Origin: Jiangella mangrovi
GTDB taxonomy: Bacteria; Actinomycetota; Actinomycetes; Jiangellales; Jiangellaceae
DNA: 64,000 bases
NCBI RefSeq assembly: GCF_014204975.1
Contig: NZ_JACHMM010000001.1
Coordinates: 62,001-126,000, forward strand
Reading direction: 5' to 3'
Shown here piece by piece: positions 25,473 through 34,073 of the stretch (within the stretch, counting starts at the first letter, position 1; each line of letters begins with the position of its first letter). The position numbers and the translations under genes are program-made. A model generated the notes under the pieces. That model was not told where the DNA came from. It saw only the letters and a program-made list of their open reading frames with translations, and made no database searches.

Positions 25473-26318
25473 ATGAGCGTCGCCACGCACGAGAGCGGGT
25501 CCCCCGCCAGAACGACACAGCCGGTCCTGGAGCTCACCGGGATCGGGAAGCACTTCGGCGCCGTGCAGGCGCTGGCCGGCGTCGACTTCGAGGTCCACCC
25601 CGGCGAGGTGGTCGCCCTCGTCGGCGACAACGGCGCGGGCAAGTCGACCCTCGTCAAGATCATGTCCGGCGTGTACCAGGCCGACTCCGGCAGCATGCGG
25701 GTCGAGGGCCGCGAGGTGCACGTCCACAGCCCCAGCGCCGCGCAGTCGCTGGGCATCGCCACGGTCTTCCAGGACCTCGCGCTCTGCGACAACCTCGACG
25801 TCGTGGCCAACCTGTTCCTCGGCAGCGAGCTCGGCCTGAACGCCTGGATGGACGAGGTCGCCATGGAGAAGGAGTCGTGGCGGCTGCTGCGCGAGCTCGG
25901 GGCCAAGATCCCGACGGTGCGCATCCCCGTCGCCAGCCTCTCCGGCGGGCAGCGGCAGACCGTCGCCATCGCCCGCAGCCTGGTCGGCAGCCCCAAGGTG
26001 GTCATGCTCGACGAGCCGACCGCCGCCCTGGGCGTCGCGCAGACCGCCGAGGTGCTGAACCTCGTCGAGCGCCTGCGCGAGCAGCACCTCGGCGTGGTCC
26101 TGATCAGCCACAACATGGCCGACGTTCAGGCCGTCGCCGACCGCATCGTGGTGCTGCGACTGGGTCGCAACGAGGCCGAGTTCCGCACCGTCGACGTCAC
26201 GACCGAGCAGCTCGTCGCCGCCATCACCGGCGCGTCGGACAACGTCGTGGCCGAGCGCAACGCCCGCCACACCCAGCCGCCGGCCGGCGAGACCGCCACT
26301 CGGGAGGACGAGGCATGA
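25473..26318 (+). CDS. Sugar ABC transporter ATP-binding protein (single-domain, FrcA/XylG-like)
   Basis: 281 residues from the ATG at 25473, which has GAGGAG 9 nt upstream; earlier in-frame ATGs at 25449 and 25464 are less well placed. One nucleotide-binding domain only: Walker A GDNGAGKST with Lys57, QDLALCDNLDVVAN after the Q-loop, signature LSGGQ, Walker B VVMLDEPTAAL, switch LISHNM. Most ribose-type ATPases have two such domains in one chain; this is the single-domain, homodimer-forming subtype. It energises the permease encoded downstream and could also serve paralogue 1. Its stop overlaps the permease start. Confidence 0.95.
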   Translation: MSVATHESGSPARTTQPVLELTGIGKHFGAVQALAGVDFEVHPGEVVALVGDNGAGKSTLVKIMSGVYQADSGSMRVEGREVHVHSPSAAQSLGIATVFQDLALCDNLDVVANLFLGSELGLNAWMDEVAMEKESWRLLRELGAKIPTVRIPVASLSGGQRQTVAIARSLVGSPKVVMLDEPTAALGVAQTAEVLNLVERLREQHLGVVLISHNMADVQAVADRIVVLRLGRNEAEFRTVDVTTEQLVAAITGASDNVVAERNARHTQPPAGETATREDEA

Positions 26319-27577
26319 GCACCACGCGCACCGCGCCCTCCGACGAGACCGCGGCCCGGTCCGAACTGCTCGACGAGCGGCTCGCCCAGGACACCGGCCT
26401 GCGCGGCGCCGCCGACGCGTTCCGGCGCCGGGTCCGCGACGGTGACCTCGGCCTGCTGCCGGTGGTCGTCGGCCTGCTCGTCATCGGCCTGGTCTTCTAC
26501 CTGCAGGACGTCACGTACCTGTCGTCGAGCAACCTGGTCAACATCACGCTGAACGCGGTGCCGTACGGCATCATCGCGGTCGGCATCGTGCTGGTGCTGC
26601 TGCTCGGCGAGATCGACCTGTCCGTCGGCTCCATCAGCGGACTGGCCGGGTCCATCACCGCGGTGCTGGTGGTGCAGAACGACGTGCCGCTGGTGTTCGG
26701 CCTGCTGGCCGGCGCCGGGACGGGTGCGGCCATCGGCATCGCGTACGGCCTGATCTTCACCAAGATCGGCGTGCCGAGCTTCGTCATCACGCTGGCCGGC
26801 CTGCTCGGCTTCGTCGGCCTGCAGTACGTGGTGCTCGGCGACACCGGCACCATCAACCTCCCCCGCACGTCGCCGCTGGCCCAGTTCGCCCGCGAGGACT
26901 TCCTCAGCCCGGCGGTGTCCTACATCGTCGTGGTCGTGGTCACCGCGCTGTACGCGCTGGTCAGCATCATCGGGATCCGGCGGCGGACGGCGGCCGGGCT
27001 GCCCGCGCAGTCGCTGACGCTGGTGCTGATCAAGTCGGCGGTCATGCTGGCCGGCCTCGGCTTCCTCACGTACTACCTGAACATCGACCGCGGCTGGGGC
27101 TTCGCGGTGGTCTTCTTCATCGCGCTGGTCGTGCTCCTCGACCTGGTGCTGCGCAAGACCACGTGGGGCCGGCACCTGTACGCCGTCGGCGGCAACGTCG
27201 AGGCGGCCCGCCGCTCCGGCATCAACGTCAACTGGATCTACATCTCGGCGTTCTCGCTGACCGGCCTGCTGGCCGCGACGGGCGGCCTGATGTTCCTGGC
27301 CCGGCTGACGTCGGTGTCGCAGGCCAGCGGCAGCAACGACGTCAACCTCACCGCCATCGCGGCGGCCGTCATCGGCGGTGTCAGCCTCTTCGGCGGACGG
27401 GGCTCGGCGTACTCCGCCCTGCTGGGCGTGCTGGTGCTGACCGCCATCAACAGCGGCCTCAACCGCATCGGCGTGGACTCCTCGGTGCGCTACATCGTCA
27501 CCGGAGCGGTGCTGCTGCTCGCGGTGTCGATCGACGCGATCGCCCGGCGCGCCCGCGCCAGCAGCGGCCGAGGTTGA
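26315..27577 (+). CDS. Sugar ABC transporter permease (XylH/RbsC-like), paralogue 2
   Basis: 420 residues, ATG overlapping the ATPase stop (ATGA). About ten hydrophobic segments, CUT2 motif GEIDLSVGSISGLAGS and late VSLFGGRGSAYSALLG. Compared with the permease at 21743 it has a longer cytoplasmic N-terminus of about 50 charged residues and an extra loop of about 20 residues in the middle. It completes a full importer with the two genes upstream. A strong terminator follows. Confidence 0.94.
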   Translation: MSTTRTAPSDETAARSELLDERLAQDTGLRGAADAFRRRVRDGDLGLLPVVVGLLVIGLVFYLQDVTYLSSSNLVNITLNAVPYGIIAVGIVLVLLLGEIDLSVGSISGLAGSITAVLVVQNDVPLVFGLLAGAGTGAAIGIAYGLIFTKIGVPSFVITLAGLLGFVGLQYVVLGDTGTINLPRTSPLAQFAREDFLSPAVSYIVVVVVTALYALVSIIGIRRRTAAGLPAQSLTLVLIKSAVMLAGLGFLTYYLNIDRGWGFAVVFFIALVVLLDLVLRKTTWGRHLYAVGGNVEAARRSGINVNWIYISAFSLTGLLAATGGLMFLARLTSVSQASGSNDVNLTAIAAAVIGGVSLFGGRGSAYSALLGVLVLTAINSGLNRIGVDSSVRYIVTGAVLLLAVSIDAIARRARASSGRG

Positions 27578-27595
27578 CGCTCGTCGAGAAGGACA

Positions 27596-27633
27596 GGGAG
27601 TCCGGCGGCGCGCACGTACGCCGCCGGACTCCC
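27596..27633. terminator. Bidirectional terminator hairpin between convergent operons
   Basis: Perfect 15-bp stem: GGGAGTCCGGCGGCG (27596-27610) and CGCCGCCGGACTCCC (27619-27633) with an 8-nt loop. It lies between the stop of the plus-strand permease and the stop of the minus-strand tctA-type gene. There is no long T-run, as is common in high-GC actinomycetes. Confidence 0.8.
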
Positions 27634-27636
27634 GCT

Positions 27637-29205
27637 CTACTTCGTGTCGCTCGTGGCGCTCGGCTCGCTGGGTGCGAGCCCGGCCGCGTCCACGTCCCCG
27701 TCGTCGACGGCGTCGCGGGCCCGGCCGAAGCGGCGGCTCACCAGCGGCAGCACGATCATCACGGCGGCCAGTCCCAGCACGATCGCGCTGAACGGGCGCT
27801 GCAGGAAGACCAGGAAGTCGCCGTCGCCCAGCTCGAGCGCCCGCCGGAACTGCGTCTCGACCAGCGGGCCGAGGATCACCCCGAGGATGGCCGGCGCGAT
27901 CGGGAAGTCGTAGCGCCGCATCAGCAGCCCGATGGCGCCGATGGCGTACACCATCAGCAGGTCGATGTAGCTGTTGCGGATGCTGTAGACGCCCAGGGTG
28001 GCGAAGACCAGGATCCCTGAGAACAGGAACGGCGCCGGGATCTTCAGGATCTTCACCCACAGCCGGATCATCGGGATGTTGATCACGAACAGCAGGATGT
28101 TCCCGATGTAGAAGCTGGCGATCAGCGGCCAGACGATCGTGCCGCTGGACTCGAACAGCCGCGGCCCGGGCTGGATGTTGTAGATCTGGAACGCCGACAG
28201 CATGATGGCCGCCGTCGCCGACGTCGGGATGCCCAGCGTCAGCAGCGGCACCATGACGCCGGAGAACGAGGCGCTGGCCGCGGCCTCCGGACCGGCCATG
28301 CCCTCGGGCGCGCCCTTGCCGAACTCCTTCTTGTTCTTCGACAGACGCTTCTCCAGGCCGTAGCTGAGGAACGTCGGGATCTCGGCGCCGCCGCTCGGCA
28401 GCGCCCCGAACGTGAACCCCAGCCCGGAGCCGCGCAGCCACGGCTTCCAGACCCGCCGCAGCTCACCCCGGTTGGGCCAGAAGCGACCGGTCAGGGGGAC
28501 GACGGTGTCGCCTCCGGCCAGCGTGCGGGCGGCCCCGTAGAGCGCCTCGGCCACCGCGAACAGCCCGATCACGACCAGCACCTCGTCGATGCCGTCGCTG
28601 AGCTGCGCGATGCCGAACGTGAAGCGGGCGTCGCCGCTGACGAAGTCGATGCCGATGAGCCCGGCCCACAGCCCGATGAACAGGCTCAGCATGCCGCGCA
28701 CCAGGGAGTGCCCGACCAGCGCGGTGACGCTGGCGAACGCGAACACCATGAGCGCGAAGTAGTCCGTCGCGCGCAGCTGGCTGGCCACCTCGACCAGCAC
28801 CGGGCTGAGGAACGTCAGGCCCAGCGTCGCGATGGTGCCGGCGATGACCGCGCCGATGATCGAGATCGACAGCGCCACGCCGGCCCGGCCAGACTTCGCC
28901 ATGGCGTAGCCCTCGATGGCCGTCACGACCTGTGACGACTCCCCCGGCGTGTTCATCAGGACCGACGTGATCGATCCGCCGTAGAGCGCGCCGAAGTAGA
29001 TGCCGCCGAACACCAGGAACGCCGCGGTCGGCTCGAACGTGTACGTCAGCGGCAGCAGCAGCGCGATCGTCAGCGGCGGGCCGACACCCGGCAGCACCCC
29101 GACGAAGGTCCCGATGAGCACGCCGAGCGCGCCGTAGACCAGGTACTGCGGCTGCAGCACCGTGCCGAAGCCGTCGAGCAGGTTGACGAACAGGTCCCCG
29201 CCCAT
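27637..29205 (-). CDS. tctA: Tripartite tricarboxylate transporter large membrane subunit
   Basis: 522 residues from the ATG at 29205, which overlaps the tctB stop by one base (TGATG). About twelve hydrophobic segments. TctA family motifs: [17 protein letters not shown] and [15 protein letters not shown] in the first half, [14 protein letters not shown] and [20 protein letters not shown] in the second. With TctB and the binding protein TctC it forms a sodium- or proton-driven carboxylate importer. The regulator and enzymes upstream point to an organic acid as substrate; which one cannot be read. Confidence 0.95.
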   Translation of the reverse strand: MGGDLFVNLLDGFGTVLQPQYLVYGALGVLIGTFVGVLPGVGPPLTIALLLPLTYTFEPTAAFLVFGGIYFGALYGGSITSVLMNTPGESSQVVTAIEGYAMAKSGRAGVALSISIIGAVIAGTIATLGLTFLSPVLVEVASQLRATDYFALMVFAFASVTALVGHSLVRGMLSLFIGLWAGLIGIDFVSGDARFTFGIAQLSDGIDEVLVVIGLFAVAEALYGAARTLAGGDTVVPLTGRFWPNRGELRRVWKPWLRGSGLGFTFGALPSGGAEIPTFLSYGLEKRLSKNKKEFGKGAPEGMAGPEAAASASFSGVMVPLLTLGIPTSATAAIMLSAFQIYNIQPGPRLFESSGTIVWPLIASFYIGNILLFVINIPMIRLWVKILKIPAPFLFSGILVFATLGVYSIRNSYIDLLMVYAIGAIGLLMRRYDFPIAPAILGVILGPLVETQFRRALELGDGDFLVFLQRPFSAIVLGLAAVMIVLPLVSRRFGRARDAVDDGDVDAAGLAPSEPSATSDTK

Positions 29206-29723
29206 CACAGCACCGCTTCCAGGAGGCCCGCGGGCAGCTGGACGCCCAGCAGCTCGGTGAACCCGTAGTAGATGGCCAGCGCGAGCACGACACCGACGAC
29301 GATGTTGAGCCACCAGCGCTTCTCGCCCAGCAGCCGCGCGACGACGACGAACAGGACCGCCGTCCCCGCCGGGTAGCCGATCCCGCCGACGAGCAGCGCG
29401 TAGCCGAGGAGCACCAGGGCGATCCAGAGCACGACCCGCATCCGGGTGGACCGCCGCTCGCCGGCCAGGTGCGCGATGAGCTGCGGGTCGCTCTGGCGGA
29501 TCGACTGGATCAGGAAGAGCACGCTGAAGAGGATCAGTCCGGCGCCGACGATGAGCGGGAAGGTGCCGGAGCTGTCCGCCTCGAAGTCCCGGCGGGCCGC
29601 CAGCTGGAGCGCGAGGTAGCCGATCGCGGTGGATGCCGCGACCAGCACCACCCCGACGATCACCAGCTCGTAGCGGCCCACGCGCGACTGCGGGGCGGCG
29701 GCGGCCTGCCGGGTGTCAGCCAT
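29205..29723 (-). CDS. tctB: Tripartite tricarboxylate transporter small membrane subunit
   Basis: 172 residues with four hydrophobic segments, the usual TctB topology. Typical features are the early VGVVLVAASTAIGYLAL helix, the FPLIVGAGLILFSVLFL helix and a late paired-helix region ending in LGVQLPAGLLE. The start overlaps the tctC end by 8 nt, so translation is coupled. It stabilises TctA and may contact the binding protein. Confidence 0.92.
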   Translation of the reverse strand: MADTRQAAAAPQSRVGRYELVIVGVVLVAASTAIGYLALQLAARRDFEADSSGTFPLIVGAGLILFSVLFLIQSIRQSDPQLIAHLAGERRSTRMRVVLWIALVLLGYALLVGGIGYPAGTAVLFVVVARLLGEKRWWLNIVVGVVLALAIYYGFTELLGVQLPAGLLEAVL

Positions 29724-30765
29724 CGATCAGGCCCAGTCCGGCGAGCGCTTGGCCGATGCGGTCGGACTCGGTCTGCATGTAGTCGCCGAACTCGGTGCCG
29801 CCCTTGAAGGTGTCGGCCCACGACTTGGCCTCGAGGATCTCGGCCCACTCATCGGTCCCGCGCATCTGGTCGATGAGGTCGACGACCTTGTCGCGGTCCT
29901 CGTCGGAGATGTCCGGCGGACCGACGACGCCACGCCAGTTCGCCATGGTGAGGTCGGCGCTCAGGCCGGCCTCCTCGAACGTCGGCGCGTCGACGCCGTC
30001 GAGCCGCTCCGGACTGGACACCACCAACGGCACCGCGGAGCCGTCGGCGATCTGCGGGAGGATCTCGGAGATGCCCATGACCGACACGTCGGCGTCGCCG
30101 GACAGCAGCGCCGTCACCTGCTCGCTCGCGTTCTCGTACGGCACGTAGTTGAGCTCGGCCGGGTCGATGCCCTCGGACTGCGCCAGCAGCCCCATCAGCA
30201 CCTGCTCGAGGCTGCCCGCGACGCTGCCGACGACGTTGACGCTGCCGGGGTCGCTCTTCAGCGCGCCGACCAGGTCCTGCAGCGTGGCGTACGGCGCGTC
30301 GGGCCGGGTGACGATGGTCAGGTACTCCGAGGCCAGCTCGGCGATCGGCGTGGTGTCGCCCTCGAGCGTGACCTCGATGTCCGACGTCTTCTCCGCGCCC
30401 AGGAGCACCGCGCTCACCGCGAGCAGCTGGTACGGGTCGCCGGACTCCTCGCGCACGAACTGGTTCAGTCCGAGCATGCTGCCGGCGCCGGGATTGTTGA
30501 ACACCTGGATGTTGTCCTCGACCAGACCGGACTGCGTGAGCGCCTGCTGGACCGAGCGGCCCAGCTGGTCCAGGCCGCCACCCGGGCCGGACGGGACGGT
30601 GATGGTGAACGGCTCGGACGGGAAGTCGTCGCCGCCTCCGCCGCCCCCGGTGCTGCCGGTCGTGTCGGCCTGGCAGGCGGCCGCCGGCACGAGGGCGCAG
30701 ACGACGGCGGCGGCCGCGGCGAGGCGGGCGCGCTTCCGGCGCCGGGATGCTGGTGCGAGGGTCAT
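29716..30765 (-). CDS. tctC: Tripartite tricarboxylate transporter substrate-binding lipoprotein
   Basis: 349 residues from the ATG at 30765, with AAGGAG 8 nt upstream. Signal peptide with lipobox PAAAC, then a Gly/Ser linker and a TctC/Bug fold: ITVPSGPGGGLDQLGR (substrate pocket start), FNNPGAGSMLGLNQF, LNYVPYENASEQVTALLSGDADV, SVMGISEILPQIADG, and MANWRGVVGPPDI. Bug proteins bind carboxylates by two loops at the domain border, in keeping with an acid substrate. Confidence 0.94.
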   Translation of the reverse strand: MTLAPASRRRKRARLAAAAAVVCALVPAAACQADTTGSTGGGGGGDDFPSEPFTITVPSGPGGGLDQLGRSVQQALTQSGLVEDNIQVFNNPGAGSMLGLNQFVREESGDPYQLLAVSAVLLGAEKTSDIEVTLEGDTTPIAELASEYLTIVTRPDAPYATLQDLVGALKSDPGSVNVVGSVAGSLEQVLMGLLAQSEGIDPAELNYVPYENASEQVTALLSGDADVSVMGISEILPQIADGSAVPLVVSSPERLDGVDAPTFEEAGLSADLTMANWRGVVGPPDISDEDRDKVVDLIDQMRGTDEWAEILEAKSWADTFKGGTEFGDYMQTESDRIGQALAGLGLIDG

Positions 30766-30845
30766 GGCCGAGCTCCTTCGTTGGACTGTGCCAATGGACG
30801 GGGGGTCTGTGGGGCGCGCGGGCTGCGTCGCGGGTGGGTGCGGGG

Positions 30846-31589
30846 TCAGAGGCCGAACTGCCGGGCGAGGTCGACCATGTCGTTGGCGACGACGTCGAAC
30901 GAGTCGTCGATGGTGAGGTCGACGGTCGCGGCGGGCCCGTGCTCGAGCGGGCGCATGACGAACGCGGCGCGGAAGCCCTGGGCCTGGGCGGCACGCAGGT
31001 CGTACTGGTGCGCGGCGACCATCATGATCTCGTGCGGCTGGAGGTCGAGGTAGTCGACGGCCGAGCGGTAGGTCCGCGGGTCCGGCTTGTAGGCGCGGAC
31101 GATCTCGGAGCTGAGGATCATGTCCCACGGCAGCTTCGCGTAGCGGGCCAGGTCGACGAGCAGCCGCACGTTCCCGTTGGACAGCGTCGCCAGGATGAAC
31201 CGCTTGCGCAGTCGCTCCAGGCCCTCGACGGAGTCGCCCCACGGGTCGAGCCGGTGCCAGATCAGGTTGAGGTCGACCTTCTCCGGCTCGCTCAGGCAGG
31301 TGATGCCGTGCTTGCCCAGCAGCATGTCGAGCGCCTGCCGGTAGATGGTGTCGACGTTCGCCCAGGCGCCGTCGTGCGAGCCCTCCTCGGCCATGACGCG
31401 GTCCATGCCGGGGCGGTACTCGGCCCGCCACTCGTCGGCGAACGTCGGCCAGTCGACCTCGATGCCGTGCTTCTCGCTCAGCCGCCGGCCCTCGGCGATG
31501 ATCGTGCTGCGGAAGTCGACGACGGTGCCGAAGACGTCGAACGTGAGCGCCTTGACGTCGGCGAGGTCGGGGCGGGGGCCAGCGGCCAT
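30846..31589 (-). CDS. Type II haloacid dehalogenase-like hydrolase
   Basis: 247 residues from the ATG at 31589 (GAGAGGA upstream); a longer frame back to 31667 would add a low-complexity Pro/His stretch and is less likely. HAD motifs: nucleophile Asp18 in LTFDVFGTVVD, LATLSNGN as motif II, KPDPRTY with the motif III lysine, and MVAAHQYDLRAAQAQGF as motif IV. This is the L-2-haloacid dehalogenase subtype, which also contains enzymes acting on phosphate or other 2-substituted acids. Its place in an organic-acid operon suggests hydrolysis of a 2-halo or phosphorylated acid. Confidence 0.88.
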   Translation of the reverse strand: MAAGPRPDLADVKALTFDVFGTVVDFRSTIIAEGRRLSEKHGIEVDWPTFADEWRAEYRPGMDRVMAEEGSHDGAWANVDTIYRQALDMLLGKHGITCLSEPEKVDLNLIWHRLDPWGDSVEGLERLRKRFILATLSNGNVRLLVDLARYAKLPWDMILSSEIVRAYKPDPRTYRSAVDYLDLQPHEIMMVAAHQYDLRAAQAQGFRAAFVMRPLEHGPAATVDLTIDDSFDVVANDMVDLARQFGL

Positions 31590-31660
31590 GTGGTCCTCTC
31601 TCTGGATCGGGTGCGGGATCGGGTGCGGGGTCGTCTGCGGGTCCGGGGCGACGGCGGTGC

Positions 31661-32077
31661 TCACCACTCCTCCTCGACCAGCTCGAGGCGGACGCCGGCG
31701 GGCACGCCGGTGGGGAAGGCGCAGCGCCGGCCCTTGCCGCCGACGAACGGCCGGGTCTCGGCGTCGCCGGCCGCGACCAGCGCGGCCTCGACGTCGTCGA
31801 CGGCGTAGCAGACGTGGTGCAGGCCCTCGCCGTGCTCGGCCAGGTACCGGGCGATCGGCCCGTCGGCGATCGGCGAGACCAGCTGCAGCGCCGTCCCGTC
31901 CTGGTCCGCCGGCGGGGCGAGGAACACCAGCCGCACGTTCTGGTCGTCGCCGGGGATCACCTCGTCGTGCACGGTGACCAGCCCGAACCGATCGGTGTGC
32001 CAGGCGATGACGGCGTCGGCGTCGCGGACGACCAGACCGACGTGGTCGATCCGGCGCGCGACGTGGGGTGCGCTCAT
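31661..32077 (-). CDS. VOC family metalloenzyme (methylmalonyl-CoA epimerase/glyoxalase-like)
   Basis: 138 residues forming two beta-alpha-beta-beta-beta units. Candidate metal ligands His12, Gln65, His88 and Glu132 match the pattern of methylmalonyl-CoA epimerase (IDHVGLVV, LQLVSP, LHHVCYAV, LELVE). The upstream dehydrogenase ends 19 nt before its start and the HAD gene follows, so it belongs to this operon. It may be an epimerase or a lyase; the short length favours a simple isomerisation. Confidence 0.85.
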   Translation of the reverse strand: MSAPHVARRIDHVGLVVRDADAVIAWHTDRFGLVTVHDEVIPGDDQNVRLVFLAPPADQDGTALQLVSPIADGPIARYLAEHGEGLHHVCYAVDDVEAALVAAGDAETRPFVGGKGRRCAFPTGVPAGVRLELVEEEW

Positions 32078-32096
32078 GGTCGGGGTGCTCCTCTGC

Positions 32097-33164
32097 TCAG
32101 CCGAGGGCGGCGACGACGGCCGCGGTCAGCTCGGTGGTGGTGGCGGTGCCGCCGAGGTCGGGAGTGATCACGGTCCGGTCGGCGAGAACGCGGACGACGG
32201 CCGCGTCGACGACGGCGGCCACCTCGCGGGCGGCGGCGTCGTCGTGCCGGCGGCCCAGCCAGTCGAGCATCATGGCCGCGGACAGGATGGTCGCGACCGG
32301 GTTGGCGACGCCGCGCCCGGCGATGCCCGGCGCAGAGCCGTGGCTGGGCTGGAACATGGCGTGCTCGTCGCCGACGTCGCCCGACGGCGCCAGCCCGAGT
32401 CCGCCGACGGTCGCGCCGCCGAGGTCGGAGATGATGTCGCCGAACATGTTCTCGGTGACCACCACGTCGAACGTCTCGGGCCGCAGCACCTGGTAGGCGG
32501 TCATCGCGTCGATGTAGGCGTAGTCGGCCTCGACGGTGTCGTGCCCGGCCGCGACCCGGTCGAAGACGCGGCGGAAGAACGCGTACGCCGCGACGGCGTT
32601 CGACTTGTCGACGCAGGTGACCTTGCGCTTCCCGGCGCGCTGCTCGGCGAGGGCGAAGGCCGCCTCGCTCACCTTGCGGGTGCCGGTGTCGGTGATGGTC
32701 AGGGTGTCCGTGGCCACCTCCTCGCGGATGCACGTGCCGCTGGAGGCGAGCAGGCCCTCGACGTTCTCGCGGACGATGACGTAGTCGATCGGCGCGTCGC
32801 CGGCCAGCGGCGTCGGCACCCCGGCGAACGAGCGGATCGGCCGGATGCCGGCGTACAGGTCGAGCTCGAACCGGAGCCGGAGGATGACGTCGCCGTTGAC
32901 CTCGCGGCCGTCGGGGTGGCGCGCCTCGGGCAGCCCGACCGCGCCCATGAGGATCGCGTCGGCCGCGGCGCAGGCGGTCAGCGTCTCGTCCGGGAGCGCC
33001 ACGCCGGTGCGCTGCCACCGTCCCGCACTGGCGTCGTGCTCGGTGACGTCGAGCTCCACCCCGCCGTGGGCGGCCGCCGCGGCGCGGACCACGGCCAGCG
33101 CCGACTCGGTGACCTCGGGACCGATCCCGTCGCCGGGAAGGGTGACGATCGCGTAGCTGCTCAC
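32097..33164 (-). CDS. Isocitrate/isopropylmalate dehydrogenase family (tartrate dehydrogenase-like)
   Basis: 355 residues from the GTG at 33164 (GAGAGGC upstream); an ATG at 33194 would add ten residues without a good ribosome site. Family motifs: TLPGDGIGPEVT at the start, VIVRENVEGLLAS, the catalytic VDKSNA, and VTENMFGDIISDLGGATVGGLGLAPS that binds metal and cofactor. It lacks the long insert of large isocitrate dehydrogenases and groups with tartrate/malate and 3-isopropylmalate types. Neighbouring carboxylate transport genes point to oxidation of an imported 2-hydroxy acid with decarboxylation (inference). Confidence 0.9.
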   Translation of the reverse strand: MSSYAIVTLPGDGIGPEVTESALAVVRAAAAAHGGVELDVTEHDASAGRWQRTGVALPDETLTACAAADAILMGAVGLPEARHPDGREVNGDVILRLRFELDLYAGIRPIRSFAGVPTPLAGDAPIDYVIVRENVEGLLASSGTCIREEVATDTLTITDTGTRKVSEAAFALAEQRAGKRKVTCVDKSNAVAAYAFFRRVFDRVAAGHDTVEADYAYIDAMTAYQVLRPETFDVVVTENMFGDIISDLGGATVGGLGLAPSGDVGDEHAMFQPSHGSAPGIAGRGVANPVATILSAAMMLDWLGRRHDDAAAREVAAVVDAAVVRVLADRTVITPDLGGTATTTELTAAVVAALG

Positions 33165-33209
33165 AGGGCCTCTCTCTGGTCGACGTCCGGCCATTCTGTT
33201 GTTGCCGGG

Positions 33210-33244
33210 AGATTACTGTCAAGAGTTAATTGTTGACAATATCT
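33210..33244 (-). promoter_or_regulatory. Promoter and GntR-type operator of the tct-dehydrogenase operon
   Basis: On the minus strand TTGTCA (33239-33234) and TAATCT (33215-33210) form a promoter with an 18-nt spacer. The same stretch holds the palindrome ATTGT-TG-ACAAT (33229-33240) and the block ACTGTCAAGAGTT (33215-33227). Together they are one copy of a 30-bp element (33215-33244) repeated in opposite orientation at 33987-34016 with only three differences. Operator and promoter overlap, as expected for repression. Confidence 0.7.
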
Positions 33245-33283
33245 ACGTCGACTGCGCCCCACGGTGCCGAGCGGGCGCCGTCG

Positions 33284-33973
33284 TCAGTCCTCGGTGTCGT
33301 CCTCGGGAAGGTCGGCGAGCAGGTAGCTGTAGGGGCGCTGGATGTGCTCCTCGATCAGCGTGACCGCCCGGGCGCTGTCGCCCGCCGCGAGCACGTCGCG
33401 GATGAGCTTGTGCTCCTTGTAGCCGACGTCGACGAAGTCGTGGTGGGCGGCGTTGCGCGTGCGCAGGAACAGCGCGACGTGGCTGCGGATGAACAGCCAC
33501 GACTGCATCAGCCGGCTGTGGTTCGCCGCTTCGTAGACGAGGTCGTGGAAGGCCAGGCTCAGCGCGGCGGCCTCGTCGGGGGTGTAGTCGTCGGTGACGG
33601 CGCGCATGCGGTCGAGCACCTCGTCGAACTGCGCCAGCTGCCGTGGGGTGATGTGCTGGGCCGCGCGCTCGGCCGCGAGCCGCTCGAGCGCCAGCCGGAG
33701 GCTGTAGACCTCGTGCACGTCGCGCCGGGTCAGCCGGCGCACGAACGCCCCCCGGTGACGGCGCAGCTCGACGTGGCCCTCGTTGGCCAGCTGGGTCAGC
33801 GCCTCGCGCACCGGGCCGCGGCTCACGCCGAGGCTGGAGGCGATCTCGGTCTCCTTGAGGTGCTGACCGGCCTCGAGCGTCCCGCTGGTGATCATCTCGC
33901 GGAGCGTGTCGACCACGTTCTTCGAGAGCGCCGGCTGCATCGCCAGGGGCCCCATGACCTCGGACAGGCCCAT
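33284..33973 (-). CDS. GntR family regulator, FCD subfamily
   Basis: 229 residues, ATG at 33973 with GGGAGGG upstream. N-terminal winged helix: LSKNVVDTLREMITSG, LKETEIASSLGVSRGPVREALTQL, GHVELRRHRGAFVRRLT. The all-helical FCD effector domain has VYSLRLALERLAAERA, FHDLVYEAANHSRL and IRDVLAAGDSARAVTLIEEHI, with Asp/His residues that bind a metal and carboxylate ligands in this subfamily. It is flanked by two near-identical operator-like repeats, one before the catabolic operon and one before itself and the divergent TIM-barrel gene, so it probably represses all three. Confidence 0.95.
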   Translation of the reverse strand: MGLSEVMGPLAMQPALSKNVVDTLREMITSGTLEAGQHLKETEIASSLGVSRGPVREALTQLANEGHVELRRHRGAFVRRLTRRDVHEVYSLRLALERLAAERAAQHITPRQLAQFDEVLDRMRAVTDDYTPDEAAALSLAFHDLVYEAANHSRLMQSWLFIRSHVALFLRTRNAAHHDFVDVGYKEHKLIRDVLAAGDSARAVTLIEEHIQRPYSYLLADLPEDDTED

Positions 33974-33986
33974 CGGGCACCCTCCC

Positions 33987-34016
33987 AGATATTGTTGACA
34001 ATAAACTCTTGACAGT
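33987..34016. promoter_or_regulatory. Second copy of the 30-bp GntR-type operator, between gntR and the TIM-barrel gene
   Basis: Contains the same palindrome ATTGTTGACAAT (33991-34002) and, inverted, the ACTCTTGACAGT block (34005-34016) seen at 33215-33227. It lies 13 nt upstream of the regulator's start codon and 57 nt upstream of the plus-strand gene, so binding there could repress both. TTGACA boxes at 33995 and 34009 could be -35 elements for plus-strand transcription. Confidence 0.7.
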
Positions 34017-34073
34017 TGGCCATCCAGGTTTCGACCATGGTAGCCGACCATTTCGACCCCAAAGAGGACCTCG

